This document shows positions 1-14,691 of a stretch of 64,000 nt of DNA, one piece after another (within the stretch, counting starts at the first letter, position 1; every line of letters begins with the position of its first letter). Origin of the DNA: Dermatophilus congolensis (GTDB lineage: Bacteria > Actinomycetota > Actinomycetes > Actinomycetales > Dermatophilaceae). The stretch is taken from the NCBI GenBank assembly GCA_030538115.1, contig JAUNUP010000015.1:26679-90678 (forward strand), given 5' to 3'. The position numbers and the translations under genes were made by a program. A model generated the notes under the pieces. It did no database searches, had not been told where the DNA came from, and was given only the letters and a program-made list of their open reading frames with translations.

Positions 1-1
1 C

Positions 2-184
2 GACCGTCGCGACATCCCGTTCGTGTGGTTCCTCGGCACCGGCGGCGACACGTCCGGCCACGGGGGAGCGACGTCCGATTCCGTCAAGGACATCCGCTCC
101 GGCGAGCAGGTGGAGGCGAGCGCGATGTCGTGGGAGCCCCCGGTCGCCGACCTGCGTCCGGTGGTCTCTGCGACTCAGAGCTGA
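2..184 (+). CDS. C-terminal end of an unidentified protein (partial)
   Basis: An open frame runs in from the window edge and ends at TGA 182-184; 60 codons are visible, with GC-rich third positions like the neighbours. The fragment begins DRRDIPFVWFLGTGGD and ends in a polar tail. It lies 12 nt before xerD on the same strand, so the two are probably co-transcribed. In many actinobacteria the gene before xerD encodes a NUDIX ADP-ribose hydrolase, but no Nudix box falls in this fragment, so I do not assign a function. Confidence 0.45.
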   Translation, partial: DRRDIPFVWFLGTGGDTSGHGGATSDSVKDIRSGEQVEASAMSWEPPVADLRPVVSATQS

Positions 185-196
185 CGCGGGGCTGGT

Positions 197-1312
197 GTGA
201 CCGGCTCCGTCGAGGCGTCGACTGCGCCCGGGCAACCGGTGCAGTCCGGACAGACCGGGCAGCCCCCTCAGTCTGGGCCGCTCGGACGCGAGGCGCGGAT
301 GTGGCTCGACCATCTCCGCGTCGAGAGGGGGCTGGCCGCCAACACCCTCGCCGCCTACGAGCGTGACCTGCGCCGGTACCGTGAGCATCTCGCGCAGCGC
401 GGCATCGGCACGATCGACACCGTGACCGAGGCCGACGTCGTCGCCTTCGCCTCCCGGCTCCGCACCGGCGACCCGGTCTCCGGTGTGGCCCCGGCGGCGG
501 AGTCCTCGGTCGGAAGGGCCCTGGTCACCGTGCGTGGGTTCCACCGGTTCTGTGCGCTGGAGGGGCTCCGCGACGACGACCCGGCAGCCGACGTGGCGCC
601 CGCATCGCCGGCGATGCGCCTGCCCAAGGCGTTGTCGGTCGACGAAGTGGTCGCGCTGCTCGAGGCCGTGACAGTGCCTGAACCCGGATCCGACTCAACC
701 GCCACGGAGCCGTCGGCCGTACGCGACGTCGCGCTCGCGCTGCGCGACCGAGCGCTGCTCGAACTGCTCTACGGCACGGGGGCTCGCGTCAGTGAAGTGA
801 CGGGCCTTGACGTGGACGATGTCGACCTTGAGGAGCGCAGCGTTCTTCTGCGCGGCAAGGGCGACAAGGAGCGGCTCGCTCCCGTCGGCAGATTCGCGGC
901 CGAACACCTCGGTGCCTACCTGACGCGCGGTCGGCCCGTCTTGGCGGCTGCGGCGGCCGGGGCTGCGGGAGGGGAATGGTCCGCTTCCCGTAGAGCGGGA
1001 CGACCGGGGAACAGGGGCCGTGCCGCCGTCGCCGCGGTCTTCCTCAACACCCGCGGCGCGCGCCTGTCGCGGCAGTCGGCCTGGGCGGTGATCCACGACG
1101 CCGCGGAGCGGGCCGGTCTGCCGGGACGCGTCGGGCCACACACGCTGCGCCACAGCTTCGCCACCCACGTGCTCGACGGCGGAGCCGACATCCGCGTCGT
1201 GCAAGAACTGCTCGGCCACGCAAGCGTCACGACGACGCAGATCTACACGAAGATCACGCTGGCTCGACTGAAAGAGGTGTATGCCTCAGCGCATCCGCGT
1301 GCCGGGTATTGA
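197..1312 (+). CDS. xerD: Site-specific tyrosine recombinase XerD
   Basis: XerD acts with XerC at the chromosomal dif site to resolve chromosome dimers at division. The 371-residue protein has the N-terminal SAM-like DNA-binding domain (about 30-150) and the catalytic domain with all expected residues: Arg197 (GARVSE), Lys221 (GKGDKER), His315 and Arg318 (HTLRHSF), His341 (LLGHAS) and the nucleophile Tyr350. It is longer than the usual ~300 residues because of a polar N-terminal extension and a Gly/Ala/Arg-rich insert near residues 250-275. The GTG at 197 is the first start after the upstream stop. Location before parA-scpA-scpB is the conserved actinobacterial arrangement and favours XerD over XerC. 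Confidence 0.9.
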   Translation: MTGSVEASTAPGQPVQSGQTGQPPQSGPLGREARMWLDHLRVERGLAANTLAAYERDLRRYREHLAQRGIGTIDTVTEADVVAFASRLRTGDPVSGVAPAAESSVGRALVTVRGFHRFCALEGLRDDDPAADVAPASPAMRLPKALSVDEVVALLEAVTVPEPGSDSTATEPSAVRDVALALRDRALLELLYGTGARVSEVTGLDVDDVDLEERSVLLRGKGDKERLAPVGRFAAEHLGAYLTRGRPVLAAAAAGAAGGEWSASRRAGRPGNRGRAAVAAVFLNTRGARLSRQSAWAVIHDAAERAGLPGRVGPHTLRHSFATHVLDGGADIRVVQELLGHASVTTTQIYTKITLARLKEVYASAHPRAGY

Positions 1313-1428
1313 CGCTGGTCGCCCCTGGTAGGGTCGGTTCGTGTAGACCGCCACGACGCGCGCCCGGTCGGCGAATTGCGTGCCACGGCAGGCAATCCGC
1401 GCCGGTCACCGCGTGTCGTCGCCGTCGT

Positions 1429-1464
1429 GGGATCGACGCCAGATGGTCTTCTGGCGTGGATCCC
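1429..1464. promoter_or_regulatory. 15-bp stem-loop in the leader upstream of parA
   Basis: Positions 1429-1443 and 1450-1464 form an inverted repeat: a 6-bp outer arm (GGGATC/GATCCC), one G/G mismatch, an 8-bp inner arm (ACGCCAGA/TCTGGCGT) and a 6-nt loop. It sits 116 nt after xerD and 47 nt before the parA start, with no T-run, so it could be an mRNA leader structure, a weak xerD terminator or a protein-binding palindrome. It does not match parS or dif. Confidence 0.55.
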
Positions 1465-1511
1465 GAGCGGCGGCTACGACCACCTGGAGAAGCGAGGAGG
1501 AGCGAAGGGTT

Positions 1512-2489
1512 ATGAACTCGGCTCCCGACCCGTCCGGCGCCCAGGGCGTCATCGACTTCGAGAACGATGGCAGCGACGGCGTCGTCGACAATGGCGACGC
1601 CTCGGTCGCCGCTGAGCACCTGCCCGGCAGTGAGCGGGCCGGCATCGGTCAGCTCGACCTCACCGGGCGTCCGTTGCCCGACTTCGGCACTCCGCCTCCG
1701 ATCACGCGGCACGGGCCCGCGCGGGTCATTGCGGTGTGCAACCAGAAGGGCGGGGTCGGCAAGACCACGACCTCCATCAACCTCGGTGCCGCGCTCGCCG
1801 AACTCGGCCGCAAGGTGCTGCTCATCGACTTCGATCCGCAGGGCGCGCTCTCGGTGGGCCTGGGCGTTCCGACGCACGACCTCGACACGACGATCTACAA
1901 CCTGCTGGTCGAGCAGGGGCACGACATCCGCGATGTCATCCAGCCCACCCGCACCCGCAACCTCGACCTGGTGCCTGCGAACATCGACCTGTCCGCCGCC
2001 GAGGTACAGCTCGTCGGCGAGGTGGCGCGCGAGATGGTGCTGTCGCGCATCCTGCGCCCAGTGATGGACGACTACGACGTCGTCGTCATCGACTGCCAGC
2101 CGTCGCTGGGCCTCTTGACGATCAACGCGCTCACGGCCGCGCACGGCGTGATCATCCCGCTGGAGTGCGAATTCTTCGCCATGCGCGGCGTGGCCCTGCT
2201 CGTCGAGACGATCGACAAGGTCGCCGACCGGCTCAACCCGCGCCTGGCGATCGACGGCATCCTCGCCACTATGTACGACGGCCGCACCCTGCACAGCCGC
2301 GAGGTCGTACGCAGCGTCGTCGATCACTTCCAAGACCGCGTCTTTCACACCGTGGTGTCGCGCACCGTCAAGTTCCCCGACGCGACGCTCGCGGCCGAGC
2401 CCATCACCGCGTACGCGCCCGCACACGGCGCGAGCGAGGCGTACCGGCAGTTGGCGCGCGAGTTGATCTGGCGGGGCGGGGCGCCCTGA
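1512..2489 (+). CDS. parA: ParA/Soj-family chromosome partition ATPase
   Basis: A deviant Walker ATPase: KGGVGKTT at about residues 79-86 and VVIDCQPSLG as the switch II/Walker A' region. ParA-type proteins dimerise on ATP, bind DNA nonspecifically and move ParB-parS complexes. The 325-residue length includes a ~60-residue acidic N-terminal extension before the ATPase core. I chose ATG 1512 because a GAGGAGGAGCGAAGGG ribosome-binding region precedes it; upstream in-frame starts lie in non-coding leader. It is followed within 6 nt by scpA, so it is the Soj-like paralogue of the segregation operon rather than the oriC-proximal parAB copy, for which there is no parB here. Confidence 0.9.
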   Translation: MNSAPDPSGAQGVIDFENDGSDGVVDNGDASVAAEHLPGSERAGIGQLDLTGRPLPDFGTPPPITRHGPARVIAVCNQKGGVGKTTTSINLGAALAELGRKVLLIDFDPQGALSVGLGVPTHDLDTTIYNLLVEQGHDIRDVIQPTRTRNLDLVPANIDLSAAEVQLVGEVAREMVLSRILRPVMDDYDVVVIDCQPSLGLLTINALTAAHGVIIPLECEFFAMRGVALLVETIDKVADRLNPRLAIDGILATMYDGRTLHSREVVRSVVDHFQDRVFHTVVSRTVKFPDATLAAEPITAYAPAHGASEAYRQLARELIWRGGAP

Positions 2490-2494
2490 TCGCG

Positions 2495-3451
2495 GTGAAC
2501 GGAGCCGACACCGGCACCGTTGCGACTCCGGGTGGCGTTCTCACCCGGCGGGGTGGGCCTGCGTTCGAGGTACACCTCGACGTCTTCTCCGGCCCTTTCG
2601 ACCTGTTGCTCGGGCTGATCAGCAAGCACAAGCTCGACATCACCGAGATCTCGCTCGGAGCCGTGACCGACGAGTTCATCGCGCACATCCGCACGATGCG
2701 CGAAACCGACCCGAACTGGGACCTGTCGGTCGCCTCCGAATTCTTGCTCGTCGCAGCGACATTGCTCGACCTCAAGGCGGCGCGGCTGTTGCCGTCGCCG
2801 GGGGAGGACGACGAGGAGGATCTCGCGCTCATCGAGGCCCGCGACCTGCTCTTCGCCCGCTTGCTGCAGTACCGCGCGTACAAGCAGGTCGCAGCGTGGA
2901 TGAGCGACCGCATGGAGGTGGAAGGCCGCGCCCAGCCTCGACGCAGCGGCGTCGACCCGCGGTTCGCGAAATTGCTGCCCGAACTCGTGCTCGGCATCAC
3001 GCCCGAGCAGTTGGCTGCGATCGCCGCGGAGGCGCTCACGCCCAAGCCGCCGCCCACCGTCGGAGTCGCGCACTTGCACGCGCCCGTGGTGTCGGTGGCC
3101 GAACAGGGCAGACACATCGCCGCGATCCTGCGGCGCGACAGGGCCGCGTCGTTTCGCTCACTCATCGCCGACGCTGGATCCACGCCCGTCGTCGTAGCCC
3201 GATTTCTCTCGCTGCTCGAACTGTTCCGCGTCGGCACGGTCGGGTTCGACCAGGCCGAGGCGCTCGGCGAACTCACTGTGCGCTGGACGGCCGACGAAGG
3301 GGCGGATGCCGACGATGAGTCGTGGCTGCCTCCGGCGTGGGCTTCTGCGGAGGGCGACGAATTCGACGCTGCAGACCCGAAACCCGAACTGCGCAGCGTC
3401 GCCACGGCTGAGGCAGACGGGCACTCGACATCGACGGAGGGCGGCGAATGA
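2495..3451 (+). CDS. scpA: Segregation and condensation protein A (kleisin)
   Basis: ScpA bridges the heads of SMC and binds ScpB in the bacterial condensin complex. The N-terminal kleisin signature FEVHLDVFSGPFDLLLGLI is present, followed by the helical linker, and the C-terminal winged-helix region ends in an acidic tail. The GTG at 2495, 5 nt after the parA stop, is the best start; it gives 318 residues, slightly longer than the family average because of about 20 N-terminal residues and a ~60-residue C-terminal tail. The stop overlaps the scpB start as ATGA, indicating translational coupling. Confidence 0.92.
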   Translation: MNGADTGTVATPGGVLTRRGGPAFEVHLDVFSGPFDLLLGLISKHKLDITEISLGAVTDEFIAHIRTMRETDPNWDLSVASEFLLVAATLLDLKAARLLPSPGEDDEEDLALIEARDLLFARLLQYRAYKQVAAWMSDRMEVEGRAQPRRSGVDPRFAKLLPELVLGITPEQLAAIAAEALTPKPPPTVGVAHLHAPVVSVAEQGRHIAAILRRDRAASFRSLIADAGSTPVVVARFLSLLELFRVGTVGFDQAEALGELTVRWTADEGADADDESWLPPAWASAEGDEFDAADPKPELRSVATAEADGHSTSTEGGE

Positions 3452-4299
3452 CCGAGGAATCCACTGTGACCAGCGCAGACGGGGCGGATACGGCGGATGC
3501 GCCGCGGGACGAATTCGACGTTCGGGCCCTGCCGGGCGGCCTGGCCGGCGCGATCGAAGCGATCGTGATGGTCGTCGAAGAGCCGGTCACGGCCACTCAG
3601 CTCGCTTCGGCCCTCGAAGTACCGGAGCCTGAGGTGCTCGGGGTGCTGAACGATCTCCGTTCCCACTACGACCAGGACGGACGCGGCTTCACGCTTGTCG
3701 AGGTCGACGGGGGCTGGCGGATCGTTGCGCGGCACGAGCTCGCCCCGGCCGTCGAGAAGTTTCTCACCGACGGTGCCCAGGCCCGTTTGACCAAAGCCGC
3801 TTTGGAGACCCTGGCCGTCATCGCCTACCGTCAACCCGTGTCCCGCGCACGCGTGGGAGCGGTGCGGGGCGTCAATGTCGACGGTGTGGTGCGCACCCTG
3901 CTGACGCGGGGGCTCATCACGGAGGTGGGGCTCGACTCCGAACACGGGGCGGTGCTGTACGGCACCACCACGTTCTTCCTGCAGCGGCTCGGCATCTCGA
4001 GTCTCGACGAATTGCCGGCGCTGGCGCCGTATCTACCCGACGTGGAAGAGCTCGCCGAGATGGGGGAGCCGGGTGCGGCTCTGGCTGCGATGGTCCCGAC
4101 CGGGCAACCGGAGACGATCGCCACCGACGAGCCGTCCGAATTCCACGGACAGGCCACGAGCGGGCACGATGAAGTCGGCAACGACACAGGCAACGCAGTC
4201 GACATCGACGACACAGAAGAATCAGACGACGTTCGGGACGATGAACCGAACACCATTCACGCGCGGGATGCGCGAGAAGCAGGGAGTGAACAGGCATGA
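3448..4299 (+). CDS. scpB: Segregation and condensation protein B
   Basis: ScpB is a winged-helix dimer that binds ScpA and regulates the SMC ATPase. The core (about residues 30-210) has the typical sequence around LAVIAYRQPVSRARV and GRGFTLVEVDGGWRI. The last ~70 residues are strongly acidic and low in complexity, a common actinobacterial extension. The start overlaps scpA by 4 nt and the stop overlaps rluB by 4 nt, so parA-scpA-scpB-rluB-tyrA is one tightly coupled operon. Confidence 0.92.
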   Translation: MTEESTVTSADGADTADAPRDEFDVRALPGGLAGAIEAIVMVVEEPVTATQLASALEVPEPEVLGVLNDLRSHYDQDGRGFTLVEVDGGWRIVARHELAPAVEKFLTDGAQARLTKAALETLAVIAYRQPVSRARVGAVRGVNVDGVVRTLLTRGLITEVGLDSEHGAVLYGTTTFFLQRLGISSLDELPALAPYLPDVEELAEMGEPGAALAAMVPTGQPETIATDEPSEFHGQATSGHDEVGNDTGNAVDIDDTEESDDVRDDEPNTIHARDAREAGSEQA

Positions 4300-5300
4300 G
4301 CGGGCGTGGCTCGACCGGCGGCGGCAAGGGCGGGCGCCGCGGCGCCGGAGCCGGTAAGGGCGGAGCATCCGGCGGCAGAGGCCGTGGCGGCGCTCCGTCT
4401 CGTGGAGGCGGAGCAGCAGCGAACCGGAGCGGCAAGGGTGGCTACCCGAAGGCCGGCCGCGGTCAGGTGCAGGGCAAGCACGGAGCCTCCCGTGGCCGGG
4501 GGCAGCGACAGGAACTCGACCCGCGCGACCTCGCTCCCGAGGTGCCTCCGGCGCCGTACCGCGACGTGCACGACGAAGGCGGGGTGCGGCTGCAGAAGCT
4601 GCTGGCCCAGGCCGGCGTCGGTAGCCGTCGGGCGTGCGAACTGTTGATCACCCAGGGGCGGGTGCAGGTCGACGAGCAGATCGTCACCGAACTCGGCGTC
4701 CGCATCGACCCGACAGCCCACCGCGTGATGGTCGACGGCATGCACGTGCAGCTCGACTCCTCGCGGGCGTACTACGCCCTGAACAAGCCGCTCGGCGTCG
4801 TCTCCACCATGGACGACGAACTGGGTCGCCCCGACATCTCATACATGCTCATCAACCGGCAAGAGCGGCTCTTTCACGTCGGCCGCCTCGACGCCGACAC
4901 CGACGGCCTGCTGCTGCTCACCAACGACGGTGACCTCGCACACCGGCTGCAGCACCCCTCCTACGAGATCGCCAAGACGTACGTCGCCTCGATCCCGGGG
5001 CCGGTGCCGCGCGACCTCGGCAAGCAACTGCGCGAGGGCGTCATGCTCGACGACGGGCCGGTCAGGGTCGACTCGTTCAAGCTCATCGACTCCACTCCCG
5101 GCAAGGCACTCGTGGAGGTCGTGCTGCACGAAGGCCGCAAGCACGTCGTCCGTCGCATGCTCGAGGCCGTGGGGCACCCGGTGCTCACGCTCACCCGGGT
5201 GCAGGTCGGCCCGGTTCGGCTCGGCACGCTCAAGACCGGGCGTCTGCGCGAGCTGAACTCGAAGGAGATCGCGGAGTTGTACAAGGCAGCGGGGATGTGA
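4296..5300 (+). CDS. rluB: 23S rRNA pseudouridine synthase, RluB/RsuA family
   Basis: Modifies a uridine in rRNA, most likely U2605 of 23S rRNA by analogy with RluB. After an ~85-residue Gly/Arg/Lys-rich N-terminal tail comes an S4 RNA-binding domain (VRLQKLLAQAGVGSRRACE) and then the catalytic domain with GRLDADTDGLLLLTNDG, whose first Asp is the nucleophile. The basic tail probably helps bind rRNA and is typical of actinobacterial orthologues, where this gene follows scpB. ATG 4296 overlaps the scpB stop. Confidence 0.9.
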   Translation: MSGRGSTGGGKGGRRGAGAGKGGASGGRGRGGAPSRGGGAAANRSGKGGYPKAGRGQVQGKHGASRGRGQRQELDPRDLAPEVPPAPYRDVHDEGGVRLQKLLAQAGVGSRRACELLITQGRVQVDEQIVTELGVRIDPTAHRVMVDGMHVQLDSSRAYYALNKPLGVVSTMDDELGRPDISYMLINRQERLFHVGRLDADTDGLLLLTNDGDLAHRLQHPSYEIAKTYVASIPGPVPRDLGKQLREGVMLDDGPVRVDSFKLIDSTPGKALVEVVLHEGRKHVVRRMLEAVGHPVLTLTRVQVGPVRLGTLKTGRLRELNSKEIAELYKAAGM

Positions 5301-6388
5301 CCGTGCGGGTGCGCGTGCTGGGCACCGGACTCATCGGCGCGAGCGTGGGCCTGGCGCTCACGCGGGCCGGTTACGAGGTGACGCTGAGTGATCCGTCGCC
5401 CACCGCGATGTCGTTGGCCCGCGACCTCGGTGCGGGGCGACTTGCCGTCGACCACGATTCGGCACCGGACCTCATCGTGGTCGGAGCTCCGCCCGACGTC
5501 ACCGGTACCGTCGTCGCCGAGCAGCTCGCGGCCTGGCCTGAGGCGACCGTCATCGACGTGGCCTCGGTGAAGCGGGCTGTGTTCACCGACGTGGAGCGGG
5601 CCGGGGGAGACCTCACCCGGTTCGTCGGCACGCACCCTATGGCCGGTCGCGAACGTTCGGGCGCCATCTCGGCGCGGCGCGATCTGTTCGAGGGGCGTCC
5701 CTGGGTGGTCGTGCCGCATTCGACCTCCGACCCCGAGCGAGTCCGGCAGGTCGTCACGCTCGCCGAGTCCACGGGAGCAGTGGTGCGCACGATGTCGGCG
5801 CGCGATCACGACGAGGCCGTAGCGGCGGTCTCGCACGTGCCACAGCTCGCGTCGAGCCTGGTCGCGGCACGTCTGCGGGGGTTGCCGACGGAGTCGGTGG
5901 CCCTCTCCGGGCAAGGCATCCGCGACGTGACCCGCATCGCCGCCAGCGACCCGACACTGTGGACGCAGATCCTCTCCGGCAATGCCGACGCCGTGCGCGA
6001 CGTGTTGGGCGAACTGGCCGACGACCTCCGAAAGCTCGTCGATGCCCTTGAACTCATCGGCGACGACCCCGACCGCGAAGCGCCGGGCGCGAGGGCGGCG
6101 TTGGCGGAGGCGATCGTCGCGGGCAACGCCGGGCAGGCCCGCATCCCGGGTAAGCATGGCGGTGGCAAGGAGCAGTACGCGGTCGTGACCGTCGCGGTCC
6201 CCGACGAACCGGGCCAGCTCGGTCGCCTGTTCACGGAGATGGGCGAGGAGAACATCAACCTCGAAGACCTGCATCTCGAACACGAGATCGGCCGCGAGGT
6301 CGGTATCGCGGAGGTCATCGTCGTCCCGGCAGCGGCGGACCCCCTCCGAGAGGCCCTGCGCCGCCGCGGCTGGCGCGTCTACGACTGA
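5297..6388 (+). CDS. tyrA: Prephenate dehydrogenase with C-terminal ACT domain
   Basis: Converts prephenate to 4-hydroxyphenylpyruvate with NAD(P)+ in tyrosine synthesis. The Rossmann motif GTGLIGASVG is near residue 10, and GTHPMAGRERSG carries the conserved substrate-binding His. A C-terminal ACT domain (from about residue 295, VTVAVPDEPGQLGRLF) is the expected site of amino-acid feedback. GTG 5297 overlaps the rluB stop as GTGA; a GTG two codons later is the alternative. The position between rluB and cmk is conserved in actinobacteria. Confidence 0.9.
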   Translation: MTVRVRVLGTGLIGASVGLALTRAGYEVTLSDPSPTAMSLARDLGAGRLAVDHDSAPDLIVVGAPPDVTGTVVAEQLAAWPEATVIDVASVKRAVFTDVERAGGDLTRFVGTHPMAGRERSGAISARRDLFEGRPWVVVPHSTSDPERVRQVVTLAESTGAVVRTMSARDHDEAVAAVSHVPQLASSLVAARLRGLPTESVALSGQGIRDVTRIAASDPTLWTQILSGNADAVRDVLGELADDLRKLVDALELIGDDPDREAPGARAALAEAIVAGNAGQARIPGKHGGGKEQYAVVTVAVPDEPGQLGRLFTEMGEENINLEDLHLEHEIGREVGIAEVIVVPAAADPLREALRRRGWRVYD

Positions 6389-6453
6389 CCCACCGCACGA
6401 TGGGCCGACGCCGCGACGAGGCGGGCGGGGAATCGCGCAGGGGCGCTCGCGGA

Positions 6454-6459
6454 TAGGCT
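6454..6459 (+). promoter_or_regulatory. Leaderless -10 hexamer of cmk-der
   Basis: TAGGCT lies exactly 6 nt before ATG 6466, the spacing expected when transcription begins at the first base of the start codon. No Shine-Dalgarno sequence fits in the gap. No clear -35 box is seen. Confidence 0.5.
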
Positions 6460-6465
6460 GGGTGA

Positions 6466-8790
6466 ATGCAGCAGTCCGCCGAAGTTTCTCTCGTCATCGC
6501 CATCGACGGCCCCTCGGGCACGGGCAAGTCCAGTGTGTCCCGCGAGGTGGCGGTGATGTTCGGCCTCGAATATCTCGACACCGGCGCCATGTACCGGGCA
6601 CTCGCCTGGTGGTGCCTCGAGAAGGGCATCGATCTCGACGACGCCGACGCCGTCGCGCAGGCGGCCGACGAGTTGCCCCTCGAGATGACCACCGACCCAA
6701 CCGATCCGGCCGTGCACGTCGACGGCGTCGACATATCGGAGGCGATTCGCGAGTCCCGCGTGTCGTCGGTCGTGTCGAAGGTCGCGAGCGTTCCGGCCGT
6801 GCGCGAGGAGCTTATCGGTCGCCAGCGCGCGATCATCGAGGAGTGCCGTGAAGACGGGGGAGTCGTGGCCGAGGGCCGCGACATCACGACCGTGGTCGCC
6901 CCTGACGCCGACGTGCGCATCCTCCTGACGGCCAGCGAGGAGGCCCGGCTGCTGCGCCGCGCCAACCAGGATGCGGGGCCCGACGCGGAGGGTGTCGTCA
7001 CCGACCGCACCCGCGACGAGGTGCTACGCCGCGACCGCGACGACTCCAAGGTCACGGCCTTTATCGAGCCCGCCGCGGGTGTGACCCTGCTCGACACGAG
7101 CGACCTCGACTACGAGGGCTCCGTGCGAGCCGTTGTCGCGATCGTCGCCTCCGAGGCCGACTTCATCGGCGACTTCGACGGCGACGGTGTCTACGAGGTG
7201 CACCGCGAGACCGAGCCCCCTGCCGACGGCGGACGTAGCGACGGCGAAGATGCAGGTGACGCCACAGATCAGGGCGCTCGCGATCCGCTCGAGTCGTTCG
7301 TGCCGGAAGGGGCCGGCGCGCCTCGCCCCGACACTGTCGACACCGAGGAAGACGCGGGCATGGCGCGCGCCCTCCGTGCGGGCCTGGCCGATTTCGAGCT
7401 CGACGACCACGACCTCGCGCTCGTCGACGGCGAAACCCTCGATGACGAAGATGACGACCTGGGCGAGAACTACCCGGTCGTCGCGATCATCGGCCGCCCG
7501 AACGTCGGCAAGTCGACCCTCGTCAACCGCATCATCGGCCGTCGTGAGGCGGTCGTGGAGGACGTGCCCGGCGTGACCCGTGACCGCGTCGCCTACGACG
7601 CCGAGTGGTCGGGCCGCCGGTTCACCGTCGTCGACACCGGTGGCTGGGAGGTCGACGCGACCGGAATCCACCTGCGCGTCGCCGAGCAGGCCGAGGTTGC
7701 CATCGAACTGTGCGACGCCGTGATGTTCGTGGTCGACGCCACCGTGGGCGCCACCGACACCGACGAGGCCGTCGTGCGCCTCCTGCGCCGCTCGGGCAAA
7801 CCTGTGGTGCTCGTGGCCAACAAGGTCGACGACAACCGCGGTGAGGCCGACGCGGCGATGCTCTGGTCGCTCGGTCTCGGGCAGCCGTGGCCCGTCTCGG
7901 CGCTGCACGGCCGGGGCAGCGGTGACGCCCTCGACGCCCTGCTCGACGTACTGCCCGAGAAGACCTCGGTCGCGGGCGCCTACCGCCGTGGCGGGCCCCG
8001 TCGCGTCGCCCTGCTGGGCCGCCCGAACGTCGGCAAGTCGAGCCTGCTCAACAAGCTGGCGGGGGAGGAGCGGGTCGTCGTCGACGACGTGGCCGGCACC
8101 ACCCGCGACCCCGTCGACGAGTTCATCGAGCTCGGGGGCACGACCTGGCGCTTCGTCGACACCGCAGGTATCCGGCGGCGGGTGCACCAGACCCGTGGGG
8201 CCGACTTCTACGCCTCCCTGCGCACGCGCACCGCGTTGGAGAAGGCCGAGGTCGCAGTGGTTCTCATCGACGCGAGCGAGACGATCACCGAGCAGGACAT
8301 CCGCATCGTGCAGCAGGTGGTCGACGCGGGCCGCGCGCTGGTGATCGCCTACAACAAGTGGGACCTCATCGACACAGAGCGCCGCTACTACCTCGAGCGC
8401 GAGATCGAGCGCGAGTTCGTGCAGATCGAGTGGGCGCCCCGCATCAACGCCTCCGCGCTCACCGGCCGTCACGTGGCAAAGCTGGTGCCCGCGCTGGAGC
8501 AGGCGCTCGATTCGTGGGAGACCCGGATCCCGACGGGCCGTCTCAACGCGCTCCTGGGCGAGATCGTGGCCGCCCACCCGCACCCGGTGCGCGGCGGCAA
8601 GCAGTCTCGTATCCTCTTCGCAACCCAGGCGGCGACCCGGCCCGCGCGGTTCGTGCTGTTCGCCTCGGGATTCATCGAGGCGGGTTACCGCCGCTTCCTG
8701 GAGCGCCGTTTCCGTGAGGAATTCGGCTTCGTCGGCACCCCGATCGAGATCTCGGTACGAGTGCGGGAGAAGCGCCGTCGCACGAAGTAG
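6466..8790 (+). CDS. cmk-der: Bifunctional cytidylate kinase / ribosome-assembly GTPase Der
   Basis: One 774-residue frame fuses two normally separate proteins. Residues ~8-235 are cytidylate kinase, with P-loop GPSGTGKSS and [11 protein letters not shown], phosphorylating CMP and dCMP. A ~100-residue acidic linker follows. Residues ~338-774 are Der (EngA), with two GTPase domains (GRPNVGKST near 343 and GRPNVGKSS near 518, NKVD and NKWD specificity motifs) and the C-terminal KH-like domain, needed for 50S subunit maturation. The two genes are adjacent in most actinobacteria; here no stop or start separates them. The ATG is fixed by the -10 hexamer 6 nt upstream. Confidence 0.92.
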   Translation: MQQSAEVSLVIAIDGPSGTGKSSVSREVAVMFGLEYLDTGAMYRALAWWCLEKGIDLDDADAVAQAADELPLEMTTDPTDPAVHVDGVDISEAIRESRVSSVVSKVASVPAVREELIGRQRAIIEECREDGGVVAEGRDITTVVAPDADVRILLTASEEARLLRRANQDAGPDAEGVVTDRTRDEVLRRDRDDSKVTAFIEPAAGVTLLDTSDLDYEGSVRAVVAIVASEADFIGDFDGDGVYEVHRETEPPADGGRSDGEDAGDATDQGARDPLESFVPEGAGAPRPDTVDTEEDAGMARALRAGLADFELDDHDLALVDGETLDDEDDDLGENYPVVAIIGRPNVGKSTLVNRIIGRREAVVEDVPGVTRDRVAYDAEWSGRRFTVVDTGGWEVDATGIHLRVAEQAEVAIELCDAVMFVVDATVGATDTDEAVVRLLRRSGKPVVLVANKVDDNRGEADAAMLWSLGLGQPWPVSALHGRGSGDALDALLDVLPEKTSVAGAYRRGGPRRVALLGRPNVGKSSLLNKLAGEERVVVDDVAGTTRDPVDEFIELGGTTWRFVDTAGIRRRVHQTRGADFYASLRTRTALEKAEVAVVLIDASETITEQDIRIVQQVVDAGRALVIAYNKWDLIDTERRYYLEREIEREFVQIEWAPRINASALTGRHVAKLVPALEQALDSWETRIPTGRLNALLGEIVAAHPHPVRGGKQSRILFATQAATRPARFVLFASGFIEAGYRRFLERRFREEFGFVGTPIEISVRVREKRRRTK

Positions 8791-8884
8791 GCACGGGTGC
8801 GGGCCTGAAGGTCGACCAGTCGCGGCACAGGCGGGCCGATTCGGTTCGCGGGTCGCCGATGGGGTAGTCTTCAACACGCATTCA

Positions 8885-8958
<74 letters not shown>

Positions 8959-8962
8959 CGGA

Positions 8963-8995
8963 AAGCCCCGGTGAACCTCAGGTTCACCGGGGCTT
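8963..8995 (+). terminator. Rho-independent terminator of tRNA-Pro
   Basis: A perfect 15-bp stem (8963-8977 with 8981-8995) and a TCA loop, G+C-rich with terminal A-T pairs; the downstream run is only TTCGTCGTC, as is usual for high-G+C actinobacterial terminators. Confidence 0.8.
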
Positions 8996-9112
8996 CGTCG
9001 TCTCCGGACCGAGCCGACACTCGGATCCGAGCTCGCCCGCAGAACGTCTGAACTGCGAACGGACCACGCGAATGGGTGGCGGCGGGGCCACGATTCACGG
9101 CAGAGTGCGGAC

Positions 9113-14641
<5,529 letters not shown>

Positions 14642-14659
14642 GCCGAGGCTGATCGTCAT

Positions 14660-14691
14660 TGAGGCGCCTGGCAGCAACGCCGGGCGCCTCA
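14660..14691. terminator. Bidirectional terminator between the carboxylase gene and tag
   Basis: A 13-bp stem (TGAGGCGCC at 14660-14668 pairs with GGCGCCTCA at 14683-14691, extended inward by a T/G wobble and GGC/GCC) with a 6-nt loop. It lies between two convergent genes and overlaps the last codon of tag, so it can serve both. Confidence 0.7.
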
